From positions 434,001 to 498,000 of the forward strand of contig NZ_CP080506.1 of the NCBI RefSeq assembly GCF_020342455.1: a stretch of 64,000 nucleotides of DNA, given 5' to 3'. Below, piece after piece: positions 22,332 through 31,314 of the stretch (its first letter is position 1; each line of letters starts with the position of its first letter). Made by a program: the position numbers and the translations under genes. Below the pieces are notes generated by a model. That model was not told the origin of the DNA, ran no database searches, and saw nothing but the letters and a program-made list of their open reading frames with translations. Origin of the DNA: Profftia sp020342455. Its GTDB lineage: Bacteria; Pseudomonadota; Gammaproteobacteria; Enterobacterales; Enterobacteriaceae.

Positions 22332-24128
22332 ATGGTAGATGCTACGATACGAGATATATATAAATCTATTGGGCAAACATGTGATCATTGTGATGATCCA
22401 GTAATAAATGAATTAAGTAATTGGTTTTGGCCTAATGCTTTTACTTTGCAGCCTACACGCACTGGTATGCCAGTTATTTGGTTAGATCGTAAACAATTAC
22501 TAGATGTGATTTTTTTTTTAAAAAAACTATCAAATCCATATATAATGCTATTTGATATGCATGGTGTTGATGAGAGATTGCGTACTTATCGTCGGGGATT
22601 ACCGGAAGCAGATTTTTCTGTTTTCTATCATATTATATCTATAAAAAGAAATAGAGATATTATGCTCAAGGTAGCATTATCTGAAGAAGATATGCATATA
22701 CCCACTGTAACTAATATATTCCTTAATGCTAATTGGTATGAGCGTGAAACATGGGAAATGTTCGGTATTACTTTTGATGGGCACCCACACTTAACGCGCA
22801 TTATAATGCCGCAATCTTGGAAAGGCCACCCTTTACGTAAAGATTATCCTGCGCGTGCAACAGAACTTGATCCTTTTGAATTGACTAAACAAAAACAAAA
22901 ATTAGAAATGGAGTTACTGACCTTTAACCCTGAATCTTGGGGTATGAAGCGTAGCACTAAAAACGAAGATTTTATGTTTTTAAATCTCGGACCTAATCAC
23001 CCATCTGCACATGGTGCATTTCGTATTGTATTACAGCTAAACGGTGAAGAGATTATTGACTGCGTGCCTGATATTGGTTACCACCATCGTGGTGCAGAGA
23101 AGATGGGTGAGCGTCAATCATGGCATAGTTATATTCCGTATACCGATCGTATTGAATACTTGGGCGGTTGTGTAAATGAAATGCCTTATATATTAGCTGT
23201 AGAAAAATTAGCAGGCATTGAGGTTCCTGACCGTGTAAAAGTTATTCGCGTGATGCTTTCCGAGTTATTTCGTATAAATAGCCATCTACTTTATATCTCT
23301 ACATTCATTCAGGATGTAGGTGCAATGACGCCAGTTTTTTTAGCTTTTACTGATCGTCAGAGAATATACAATGTAGTAGAAGCAATTACTGGGTTTCGTA
23401 TGCACCCAGCATGGTTTCGTATTGGTGGTGTTGCTCATGATTTACCTCATGGCTGGGAAAGATTATTACGTAATTTTCTTGATTGGATGCCTAAGAGAAT
23501 AAATTCTTATATTCAATCCGCATTAAAAAATTCAATTTTAAAGGGACGTTCAGTAGGTATTGCTTCATATAATGCAAAAGAAGCATTAGACTGGGGGGTG
23601 ACTGGTGCTGGTCTTCGTGCAACAGGTATAGATTTTGACGTGCGTAAATGGCGTCCATATTCCGGTTATGAGAATTTTGATTTTGAGGTTCCAGTCGGCC
23701 ATAATGGAGACTGCTATGACCGTGTTATGTTAAAAGTAGAGGAATTACGTCAAAGTCTACGCATTCTCGAACAATGTTATAAAAATATGCCTGATGGTCC
23801 CTTTAAAGCAGATCATCCACTAACTACACCACCACCAAAAGAACGTACTTTACAACATATTGAAACTCTTATAACACATTTTTTACAAGTATCATGGGGT
23901 CCAATAATACCTGCTAATGAATCCTTCCAGATGATTGAAGCTACTAAAGGAATTAATAGTTATTATTTAATTAGTGATAGTAGTAGTATGAGCTATCGTA
24001 CGCGTATCCGTACCCCAAGTTATCCACATTTACAACAGATTCCAGCAGTAATTCGCGGTAGTTTACTATCTGATTTAATTGTATACTTAGGCAGTATTGA
24101 TTTCGTTATGTCGGATGTAGATCGCTAA
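22332..24128 (+). CDS. nuoCD: NADH-quinone oxidoreductase fused subunits C/D
   Basis: 598 residues joining the NuoC (about 1-190) and NuoD (about 200-598) domains of complex I, the fusion typical of enterobacteria and relatives. NuoD, with NuoB, forms the quinone site. GPNHPSAHGAFRIVL, DIGYHHRGAEKMGERQSWH and SELFRINSHLLYIST are strongly conserved, and the C-terminus ends SDVDR as in E. coli. A T9 run followed directly by A7 lies inside the gene at 22510-22525 (residues near 60) and could cause slippage, but the frame is kept in the DNA. Confidence 0.98.
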   Translation: MVDATIRDIYKSIGQTCDHCDDPVINELSNWFWPNAFTLQPTRTGMPVIWLDRKQLLDVIFFLKKLSNPYIMLFDMHGVDERLRTYRRGLPEADFSVFYHIISIKRNRDIMLKVALSEEDMHIPTVTNIFLNANWYERETWEMFGITFDGHPHLTRIIMPQSWKGHPLRKDYPARATELDPFELTKQKQKLEMELLTFNPESWGMKRSTKNEDFMFLNLGPNHPSAHGAFRIVLQLNGEEIIDCVPDIGYHHRGAEKMGERQSWHSYIPYTDRIEYLGGCVNEMPYILAVEKLAGIEVPDRVKVIRVMLSELFRINSHLLYISTFIQDVGAMTPVFLAFTDRQRIYNVVEAITGFRMHPAWFRIGGVAHDLPHGWERLLRNFLDWMPKRINSYIQSALKNSILKGRSVGIASYNAKEALDWGVTGAGLRATGIDFDVRKWRPYSGYENFDFEVPVGHNGDCYDRVMLKVEELRQSLRILEQCYKNMPDGPFKADHPLTTPPPKERTLQHIETLITHFLQVSWGPIIPANESFQMIEATKGINSYYLISDSSSMSYRTRIRTPSYPHLQQIPAVIRGSLLSDLIVYLGSIDFVMSDVDR

Positions 24129-24166
24129 TTACTTTAGATTACTTTTTATTTAAATAAGGGGTTTAT

Positions 24167-24631
24167 GTGCTTAGTAAAAGCATGCGTGAAGCTATAGAAT
24201 ATGAAAAAAAACACTATGAAGATCCGCGCGCTGTATCAATTGAAGCATTAAAAATTGTACAGAAAAAATATGGCTGGGTTCCTGATCGTGCTATTCATGA
24301 TATTGCTAATATATTAAATATGCCAGCTACAGAAGTAGAAGGTGTAGCAACTTTTTATAGCCAAATTTTTCGTCAGCCGGTTGGCCGTCATGTTATTTAT
24401 TATTGTGATAGTATTGTTTGTTATATTAATGGTTATGAAGAGATTCAATCTACACTAGAATGTAAACTGAATATTAAGCCAGGTCAAACTACTTGTGATG
24501 GTCGTTTTACGTTATTGCCAACGTGTTGTCTAGGAAACTGCGATAAAGGACCTACTATTATGATAGATGAAAACACTTATACTTACATGACACCTACAAA
24601 CACTATTAATATTTTAGAACGGTATAAATAA
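24167..24631 (+). CDS. nuoE: NADH-quinone oxidoreductase subunit E
   Basis: Binds 2Fe-2S cluster N1a in the NADH dehydrogenase module of complex I. 154 residues (E. coli 166); about 12 N-terminal residues are missing. Ligands Cys80 and Cys85 (YYCDSIVC) and Cys121 and Cys125 (CCLGNC) are in place. The start is a GTG at 24167, five bases after AAGGGG; an ATG overlapping it at 24165 is in the wrong frame. The stop TAA overlaps the nuoF ATG by one base, suggesting translational coupling. Confidence 0.96.
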   Translation: MLSKSMREAIEYEKKHYEDPRAVSIEALKIVQKKYGWVPDRAIHDIANILNMPATEVEGVATFYSQIFRQPVGRHVIYYCDSIVCYINGYEEIQSTLECKLNIKPGQTTCDGRFTLLPTCCLGNCDKGPTIMIDENTYTYMTPTNTINILERYK

Positions 24632-25989
24632 TGATACCCTCAGCTCTACTACCAAATCGTTCAGCAGAAAAAAATCCATTAACATGGAGATTACGTAATG
24701 ATAAACAACCAATATGGCTAGATGAATATTACAGTAAAAGTGGATATCAAGGTGCTAAAAAAGCTCTTAAAAGTATGGTTCAAGATGAAGTAGTTAATAT
24801 GGTTAAAGATGCGGGTCTTAAAGGAAGGGGGGGTGCAGGTTTCCCTACAGGTCTTAAATGGAGTTTAATGCATAAAGATGAATCTATAGATATACGTTAT
24901 TTGATTTGTAATGCTGATGAAATGGAACCAGGTACTTATAAAGATCGTTTACTTATGGAGCAGTTACCACACCTTCTTGTAGAAGGTATGGTAATAGCGG
25001 CATTTGCGTTAAAATCTTACCGTGGCTATATTTTTCTACGAGGTGAATATATTGAAGCTGCAATTAATCTTCGTAAAGCTATTAAAGAAGCTCAATTGGA
25101 TAATCTACTAGGTAAAAATATTTTAGGATCAGATTTTAATTTTGAATTATTTATACATACTGGTGCTGGTCGTTATATTTGTGGTGAAGAAACTGCACTT
25201 ATAAATTCATTAGAAGGTCGTAGAGCTAACCCTCGTTCTAAACCGCCATTCCCTGCTAATTATGGTTTATGGGGTAAGCCTACTTGCGTTAATAATGTAG
25301 AAACTTTATGTAATCTTCCAGCAATAATTGAGCATGGTGTTGATTGGTATAAAAATCTTTCTGCTGGTATTAGTGAAGATACTGGTACAAAACTAATGGG
25401 TTTTTCAGGTCGTGTAAATAACCCTGGTCTATGGGAGTTACCATTTGGAACTACCGCGCGTGAAATTTTAGAAGAATATGCTGGCGGTATGAGAGGTAAA
25501 CTAATACTTAAAGCTTGGCAGCCAGGTGGAGCTGGGACGGATTTTCTTACCCGTGATCATCTTGATCTTCCAATGGATTTTATTAGCCTTAGTAAGGCTG
25601 GTAGTAGGTTAGGTACAGCCCTAGCAATAGCAGTTGATCATGAGATTGGCATGGTACCACTAGTACGTAACTTAGAAGAATTTTTTTCTCGAGAATCTTG
25701 TGGTTGGTGCACACCATGCCGCGAAGGATTACCGTGGAGTGTAAAAATTTTACGCGCACTTGAATACGGTCAAGGACAAACTGGTGATATTGAGATGCTT
25801 GAACACCTATGCTATAGTTTAGGGTCAGGTAAAACCTTCTGTGCACATGCACCAGGTGCCGTTGAACCATTACAAAGTGCTATTAAATATTTTCGTGCAG
25901 AGTTCGAGGCAGGTATTAATATAAGATATAACAGCAACGTTACTAACATTAAGGGAATTCAACCTAACTTATTAAAATCACGTTGGTAA
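24631..25989 (+). CDS. nuoF: NADH-quinone oxidoreductase subunit F
   Basis: Holds FMN, the NADH site and 4Fe-4S cluster N3, the electron entry point of complex I. 452 residues (E. coli 445). GRGGAGFPTGLKW at about 65-77 binds FMN/NADH, HTGAGRYICGEETALINSLEG is conserved, and ESCGWCTPCREG near residue 355 supplies three cluster cysteines, with a fourth in KTFCAHAPGA. The start overlaps the nuoE stop by one base. The C-terminus ends GIQPNLLKSRW, close to E. coli. Confidence 0.98.
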   Translation: MIPSALLPNRSAEKNPLTWRLRNDKQPIWLDEYYSKSGYQGAKKALKSMVQDEVVNMVKDAGLKGRGGAGFPTGLKWSLMHKDESIDIRYLICNADEMEPGTYKDRLLMEQLPHLLVEGMVIAAFALKSYRGYIFLRGEYIEAAINLRKAIKEAQLDNLLGKNILGSDFNFELFIHTGAGRYICGEETALINSLEGRRANPRSKPPFPANYGLWGKPTCVNNVETLCNLPAIIEHGVDWYKNLSAGISEDTGTKLMGFSGRVNNPGLWELPFGTTAREILEEYAGGMRGKLILKAWQPGGAGTDFLTRDHLDLPMDFISLSKAGSRLGTALAIAVDHEIGMVPLVRNLEEFFSRESCGWCTPCREGLPWSVKILRALEYGQGQTGDIEMLEHLCYSLGSGKTFCAHAPGAVEPLQSAIKYFRAEFEAGINIRYNSNVTNIKGIQPNLLKSRW

Positions 25990-26024
25990 TTTAAATATTT
26001 TCTTAATTTGGAAAAAATATTCTA

Positions 26025-28760
26025 ATGGCTACAATTTATGTAGACGGCAACAAGTATGAAGTTAACGGAGTATATAATCTTTTACAGGCATGCCTGTCTT
26101 TAGGATTTGATATTCCTTATTTTTGTTGGCATCCTACTTTAGGTAGTATCGGATCTTGCCGTCAATGCGCAATTAAACAATATCAAAGCTCGAAAGATAC
26201 TCGAGGTCGTTTAGTTATGTCATGCATGACACCAGTACATGATGGAACCTTTATTTCCATAGATGATTTTGAAGCAAAAACATTTCGTAAAAATATTGTG
26301 GAGTGGTTGATGATCAATCACCCACATGATTGTCCAGTATGTGATGAAGGTGGTAACTGTCATTTACAAGATATGACAGTTATGGTAAGTCACAGTTTAC
26401 GCCGTTATCGCTTTACTAAGCGTACTTACAACAATCAAGAATTAGGTCCTTTTATTTCTCACGAAATGAACCGTTGTATTACTTGTTATCGATGTATACG
26501 TTACTATAAAAACTACGCTGATGGGACTGATTTTGGTGTATATGGTACGCACGATAATATTTATTTTGGCCGTATAGAAAACGGAGTATTAGAAAGCGTA
26601 TTTTCCGGTAATTTAGTAGAAGTATGCCCTACTGGGGTGTTTACAGATAAAACTCAGTCTAAATATTACAACCGTAAATGGGATATGCAGTTTGCTCCAA
26701 GCATTTGTCATCATTGTAGTCTGGGATGTAACATTAGTCCTGGAGAGCGTTATGGAAAAATTTGTCGCATTGATAATCGCTATAATGGTACCATTAACCA
26801 TTATTTTCTATGTGACCTAGGAAGATTTGGATATGGTTATGTTAACCTAAAGAATCGTCCTCGCCAACCACAACAACGTCTTGGTAATGACTGGGTATAC
26901 CTTAATGCTGAACAAGCAGTCAAGAATACGGTAGAATTACTGCATCAGGCAAAAAAAACTATCGGTATTGGTTCTCCCCGGGCAAGTATTGAAAGTAATT
27001 ACGCATTAAGTAAGCTTGTTGGTTTAGAAAATTTTTATAGCGGTATTGAGGAAGGAGAATTAAGCCGTTTACATCTCATGCAAAAAATTTTGCGAGAAGC
27101 TGGAGTTTACTCTCCATCTTTAAGAGAGATAGAAAGTTATGATGCTATATTAATTTTAGGAGAAGATATTACCCAGACTGCAGCTCGGGTTGCCTTGGCT
27201 TTGCGTCAGGCAGTTAAAGGTAAATCTAGGGCTATAGCTACAGATCATGATATAGCTGGTTGGCATAGCGCAGCTATTGAAACTATAGGTCAGGGTGATA
27301 AATACCCATTATTTATTACTAGTATTGATTATACTAGTTTAGATGATATTGCTACTTTTAATTATCGCGCACCCGTTGCTGATCAAGCTCGTCTAGGTTT
27401 TGCTATTGCACATGCTCTTGATCATTTTGCTCCAGCAGTTCCAGAGTTATCTGAATTATTACGCAAGAAAGTTAATATGATTGTTCAGGTATTATCTAGT
27501 TCAAAAAAACCATTGATTATAGCAGGTAGTAACGCTGGTTATAATCCGTTAATTGAAGCAGCAGGTAATATAGTAAAAGCACTTAAAGCACTTAATACTG
27601 AAGTAGGTATTACGTTTATTGCTTCTGAAGCAAATAGCTTTGGATTGGCTATGATGAATACACTACCTATTGATGCTGCATTAGATCAGTTAGAGCAAGG
27701 TATCGCTGATTCTGTTATTGTTTTAGAAAATGATTTATATCGTCATGCATTAACTACACGTGTAGATGTAGCTCTTGCAAAAGCACGAAATTTAATAGTA
27801 ATTGATCATCAGCATACTGCTATTATGGATAAAGCTAACATAATTCTATCTGCAGCAAGTTTTGTAGAAAGTGACGGCACACTAATTAATCAAGAAAGTC
27901 GTGCGCAGAGATTTTTTCAAGTTTACGATCCATCATATTATGATGATCACAATAAAAACATAATTTCTATTATATTAGAAAGCTGGCGTTGGTTATATGC
28001 ATTATATTCTTTTAGAAAAAATAGTAAGATTCATTGGACTACATTAGATCACGTAATAAAATCTTGTACTAACACTTACCCAGAACTTCGAGGTATTATA
28101 GATGCTGCTCCTGATGCAAAATTCCGCATTAAAGGACAAAAATTAGCGCGTGCATCACACCGTTATAGTGGTCGCACATCAATACGTGCCAACATTAATG
28201 TGCATGAACATAGTCAACCGCAAGATAAAGACACTGCCTTTACATTTTCTATGGAAGGGTACAACGGTACTGTAGAGCAACGCCAGCATATACCATTTGC
28301 ATGGGCTCCTGGTTGGAACTCTCCTCAAGCATGGAATAAATTTCAGGATGAAGTAGGGGGTCACTTGCGCCATGGGGATCCTGGTGTGCGTTTAATTTTT
28401 AATAGTCAATGCTCACTAGATTACTTTAAAAATATCCCTCATGCTTATAAAAAAGATGGTTGGGTAGTTGCTCCTTACTATCATCTTTTTGGTAGTGACG
28501 AAATGACTCAACGTTCACCTACTATTCAAGAACGCATGCCAAAAGCTTATGTAATGTTAAATCAAGAAGACGCATTACAGTTAGTTATAAATCGAAATAT
28601 GTTTTTAGAACTTACTATTGAAGATCAAATACTTACTCTACCAGTACAATTAAGCAAAAATCTTAGATCAGGTCAAATTGGTCTTCCTCTTGGTTTTCCA
28701 GGGATATCACCAGTGTTAAATGGTATTAAGGTAAATGTTATTAAGAAAATAAAAATGTAG
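26025..28760 (+). CDS. nuoG: NADH-quinone oxidoreductase subunit G
   Basis: Largest complex I subunit, carrying most of the peripheral iron-sulfur chain. 911 residues (E. coli 908). The N-terminal 2Fe-2S ligands are Cys34, Cys45, Cys48 and Cys67. They are followed by HDCPVCDEGGNCHLQD and CITCYRCIRYYKNY for 4Fe-4S centres, and by CHHCSLGC for the extra cluster N7 found in E. coli-type enzymes. The molybdopterin-oxidoreductase-like C-terminal part is full length and keeps GSPRAS and SMEG segments. No truncation is seen. Confidence 0.98.
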   Translation: MATIYVDGNKYEVNGVYNLLQACLSLGFDIPYFCWHPTLGSIGSCRQCAIKQYQSSKDTRGRLVMSCMTPVHDGTFISIDDFEAKTFRKNIVEWLMINHPHDCPVCDEGGNCHLQDMTVMVSHSLRRYRFTKRTYNNQELGPFISHEMNRCITCYRCIRYYKNYADGTDFGVYGTHDNIYFGRIENGVLESVFSGNLVEVCPTGVFTDKTQSKYYNRKWDMQFAPSICHHCSLGCNISPGERYGKICRIDNRYNGTINHYFLCDLGRFGYGYVNLKNRPRQPQQRLGNDWVYLNAEQAVKNTVELLHQAKKTIGIGSPRASIESNYALSKLVGLENFYSGIEEGELSRLHLMQKILREAGVYSPSLREIESYDAILILGEDITQTAARVALALRQAVKGKSRAIATDHDIAGWHSAAIETIGQGDKYPLFITSIDYTSLDDIATFNYRAPVADQARLGFAIAHALDHFAPAVPELSELLRKKVNMIVQVLSSSKKPLIIAGSNAGYNPLIEAAGNIVKALKALNTEVGITFIASEANSFGLAMMNTLPIDAALDQLEQGIADSVIVLENDLYRHALTTRVDVALAKARNLIVIDHQHTAIMDKANIILSAASFVESDGTLINQESRAQRFFQVYDPSYYDDHNKNIISIILESWRWLYALYSFRKNSKIHWTTLDHVIKSCTNTYPELRGIIDAAPDAKFRIKGQKLARASHRYSGRTSIRANINVHEHSQPQDKDTAFTFSMEGYNGTVEQRQHIPFAWAPGWNSPQAWNKFQDEVGGHLRHGDPGVRLIFNSQCSLDYFKNIPHAYKKDGWVVAPYYHLFGSDEMTQRSPTIQERMPKAYVMLNQEDALQLVINRNMFLELTIEDQILTLPVQLSKNLRSGQIGLPLGFPGISPVLNGIKVNVIKKIKM

Positions 28761-28771
28761 GAAAACATATA

Positions 28772-29749
28772 ATGACGTATCTGTCTGCAGAAATTCTTAA
28801 TATTATTTTTATCATCATAAAGATAATATTAATTGTTATGGCGATAGTTTTTTTTGGAGCATTTATGAGCTATGGCGAACGTCGCTTACTTGGCTTATTT
28901 CAAAATCGTTATGGACCAAATCGAGTTGGCTGGGGAGGGATGTTACAACTAGTTGCTGATATGATCAAAATATGCTTCAAGGAAGACTGGACTCCGCTTT
29001 TTTCTGATCGTGTGATTTTTACTTTAGCACCTATAATTGCATTTTCATCCTTATTAATAGCATTTTCTATTATACCTATTAGCCCCACATTAATTGGAGT
29101 AAATTTAAATATTGGCATATTATTCTTTTTGATGATGGCAGGACTTTCAGTCTATGCTGTACTATTTGCTGGTTGGTCAAGTAACAACAAATATTCCTTA
29201 TTAGGAGCTATGAGAGCATCAGCTCAAACTTTGAGCTATGAGGTATTTTTAGGTCTTTCAGTTATGGGTGTAGTGGCCCGTGCAGGATCTTTTAACATGA
29301 ATGATATTATTGAATCACAGACTACTATATGGAATATTATACCTCAGTTTTTTGGTTTTTTAACTTTTATGATAGCTGGTATTGCAGTATGTCATCGTCA
29401 TCCATTTGATCAACCAGAATCTGAACAAGAACTAGCAGATGGTTACCATATTGAATATTCTGGTATGAAATTTGGTCTTTTTTTCTTAGGGGAATATATC
29501 GGTATAGTAACTATTTCAGCTCTTCTAGTAACTTTATTCTTTGGAGGTTGGAAAGGTCCTATTTTACCACCAGTAATTTGGTTTATAATAAAAACTTTAT
29601 TTTTTATAGTAATGTTTGTTCTTATACGTGCCTCACTTCCGCGTCCTCGTTATGATCAAGTAATGTTATTTGGTTGGAAAATTTGTTTACCATTAACGTT
29701 ATTGAATTTATTAGTAACTGCTGCCGTGATTTTATATCATAATCAATGA
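28772..29749 (+). CDS. nuoH: NADH-quinone oxidoreductase subunit H
   Basis: Membrane subunit forming the quinone chamber with NuoB and NuoD. 325 residues, the same as E. coli, with eight or so hydrophobic helices. The signature loops GERRLLGLFQNRYGPNRVGW and FDQPESEQELADGYHIEYSG (acidic residues on the proton/quinone path) are kept. Eleven bases separate it from nuoG. Confidence 0.98.
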   Translation: MTYLSAEILNIIFIIIKIILIVMAIVFFGAFMSYGERRLLGLFQNRYGPNRVGWGGMLQLVADMIKICFKEDWTPLFSDRVIFTLAPIIAFSSLLIAFSIIPISPTLIGVNLNIGILFFLMMAGLSVYAVLFAGWSSNNKYSLLGAMRASAQTLSYEVFLGLSVMGVVARAGSFNMNDIIESQTTIWNIIPQFFGFLTFMIAGIAVCHRHPFDQPESEQELADGYHIEYSGMKFGLFFLGEYIGIVTISALLVTLFFGGWKGPILPPVIWFIIKTLFFIVMFVLIRASLPRPRYDQVMLFGWKICLPLTLLNLLVTAAVILYHNQ

Positions 29750-29761
29750 TGAGATGTAGTT

Positions 29762-30304
29762 ATGACATTAAAAGAATTAGTGTTTGGTTTTGGAACTCAG
29801 ATTCGCAGTTTGTGGATAATAGCCCTAAATATATTTGCAAGACGCGAAACTCAATTATATCCAGAAGAATCAGTATATTTACCCCCCCGCTATCGGGGTC
29901 GTATTGTGTTGACGCGCGATCCTAATGGTGAAGAGCGTTGTGTTGCTTGTAATTTATGTGCTGTTGCTTGCCCTGTTAGCTGTATTTCTTTACAGAAAGC
30001 AGAAAGTAAATGTGGACGTTGGTATCCAAAATTTTTTCGTATTAATTTTTCTCGCTGTATTTTCTGTGGTTTATGTGAAGAGGCTTGCCCAACTAAAGCT
30101 ATCCAGCTAACTCCTGACTTTGAACTAGGTGAATTTAAACGTCAGGACTTAGTATATGAAAAGGAAGATCTTTTAATATCGGGTTCAGGAAAATATCCTG
30201 GATATAACTTCTATAGGATAACAGGTATGGCTATTGATGGTAAAGATAAAGGTGAAGCGGAGAATGAAGTAAAACCTATTGATGTTAAAAGTTTATTACC
30301 ATAA
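29762..30304 (+). CDS. nuoI: NADH-quinone oxidoreductase subunit I
   Basis: Ferredoxin-like subunit with two 4Fe-4S clusters (N6a, N6b) passing electrons to N2. 180 residues as in E. coli. Ligands are Cys60, 63, 66, 70 (CVACNLCAVACP) and Cys99, 102, 105, 109 (CIFCGLCEEACP). Starts 12 bases after nuoH. A C7 run (29882-29888) occurs in the conserved LPPRYRGR codons, odd in so AT-rich a genome. A 131-base gap with no visible gene precedes nuoJ. Confidence 0.98.
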   Translation: MTLKELVFGFGTQIRSLWIIALNIFARRETQLYPEESVYLPPRYRGRIVLTRDPNGEERCVACNLCAVACPVSCISLQKAESKCGRWYPKFFRINFSRCIFCGLCEEACPTKAIQLTPDFELGEFKRQDLVYEKEDLLISGSGKYPGYNFYRITGMAIDGKDKGEAENEVKPIDVKSLLP

Positions 30305-30435
30305 AAGTGATATCATACTAATATTAAATATTTAGATCAGCAAATAGATATACTGGATAGTAAGCAAAGATACAACATTGAGTCTATTTAAATTCAAAGT
30401 AATACAGTAATATAGATATAAACAAGGAAACAAGT

Positions 30436-30984
30436 ATGGAATTTATATTTTATATATCATCTCTAATCGCATTGGTTACAACAATCCTAGTGATCTCACA
30501 TACTAATCCCATGCACGCCTTATTATATCTTATTATATCGTTATTGTCTGTTGCTGTTATTTTTTTCTCATTAGGAGCGTATTTTGCTGGTGCACTAGAA
30601 ATAATTATTTACGCTGGAGCTATTATGGTTCTATTTGTTTTTGTTGTAATGATGCTCAATATAGGCAATTCTGTAATAGAGCAGGAGCGTTCATGGTTAA
30701 AGTTTTCTTTATGGATTGGACCAAGTATTGTATCTTTAATTCTTCTCATAGGACTTATTTATGCTATTATGAATACTAAATATTGTAATATCAATAGAAA
30801 TATAATTGATGCAAAATTAGTTGGTATCGCTTTATTTGATTCATATTTATTAGCAGTTGAGTTAATATCTATGTTGTTACTGTCTAGTTTAATTGTGGCA
30901 TTTCATATAGGGTGCAAACATAAACAGGATAAAATTTTGAGTAATAGACTAAAAGTTTATTCAAATAAAGTAAATGAAGGTTGA
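30436..30984 (+). CDS. nuoJ: NADH-quinone oxidoreductase subunit J
   Basis: Membrane-arm subunit with five helices. 182 residues (E. coli 184). The conserved helix ALEIIIYAGAIMVLFVFVVMML, which takes part in coupling, is intact. AGGAAA lies before the ATG. The C-terminal tail is lysine-rich and divergent. Confidence 0.97.
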   Translation: MEFIFYISSLIALVTTILVISHTNPMHALLYLIISLLSVAVIFFSLGAYFAGALEIIIYAGAIMVLFVFVVMMLNIGNSVIEQERSWLKFSLWIGPSIVSLILLIGLIYAIMNTKYCNINRNIIDAKLVGIALFDSYLLAVELISMLLLSSLIVAFHIGCKHKQDKILSNRLKVYSNKVNEG

Positions 30985-31011
30985 ATACAATAATAATACA
31001 GAGGACTAAAT

Positions 31012-31314
31012 ATGATCCCGTTACAACATGGTTTAATTCTAGCGGCTATACTATTTGTTATAGGGCTGACCGGTTTATTAGTTAGACGTAACTTATTATT
31101 TATGCTTATTAGTTTAGAAATTATGATTAATGCTTCTGCTTTGGCATGTGTAATATCTGGAAGTTATTGGGGTAGTGTAGAAGGTCAAATTATATATGTT
31201 TTTGCTATTAGCATAGCAGCTGCAGATGCTAGTATTGGATTAGCACTATTATTACGGTTATATCGTAGTCTTCATACTATAAATATTGATACTGTTAGTG
31301 AGATGAGTGGATGA
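31012..31314 (+). CDS. nuoK: NADH-quinone oxidoreductase subunit K
   Basis: Three-helix membrane subunit of exactly 100 residues, as in E. coli. Conserved glutamates in the helices (SLEIMINA and the GQIIYVFAIS region with ADASIGLALLL) belong to the proton channel. The stop overlaps the nuoL start by four bases (ATGA), indicating translational coupling. Confidence 0.98.
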   Translation: MIPLQHGLILAAILFVIGLTGLLVRRNLLFMLISLEIMINASALACVISGSYWGSVEGQIIYVFAISIAAADASIGLALLLRLYRSLHTINIDTVSEMSG

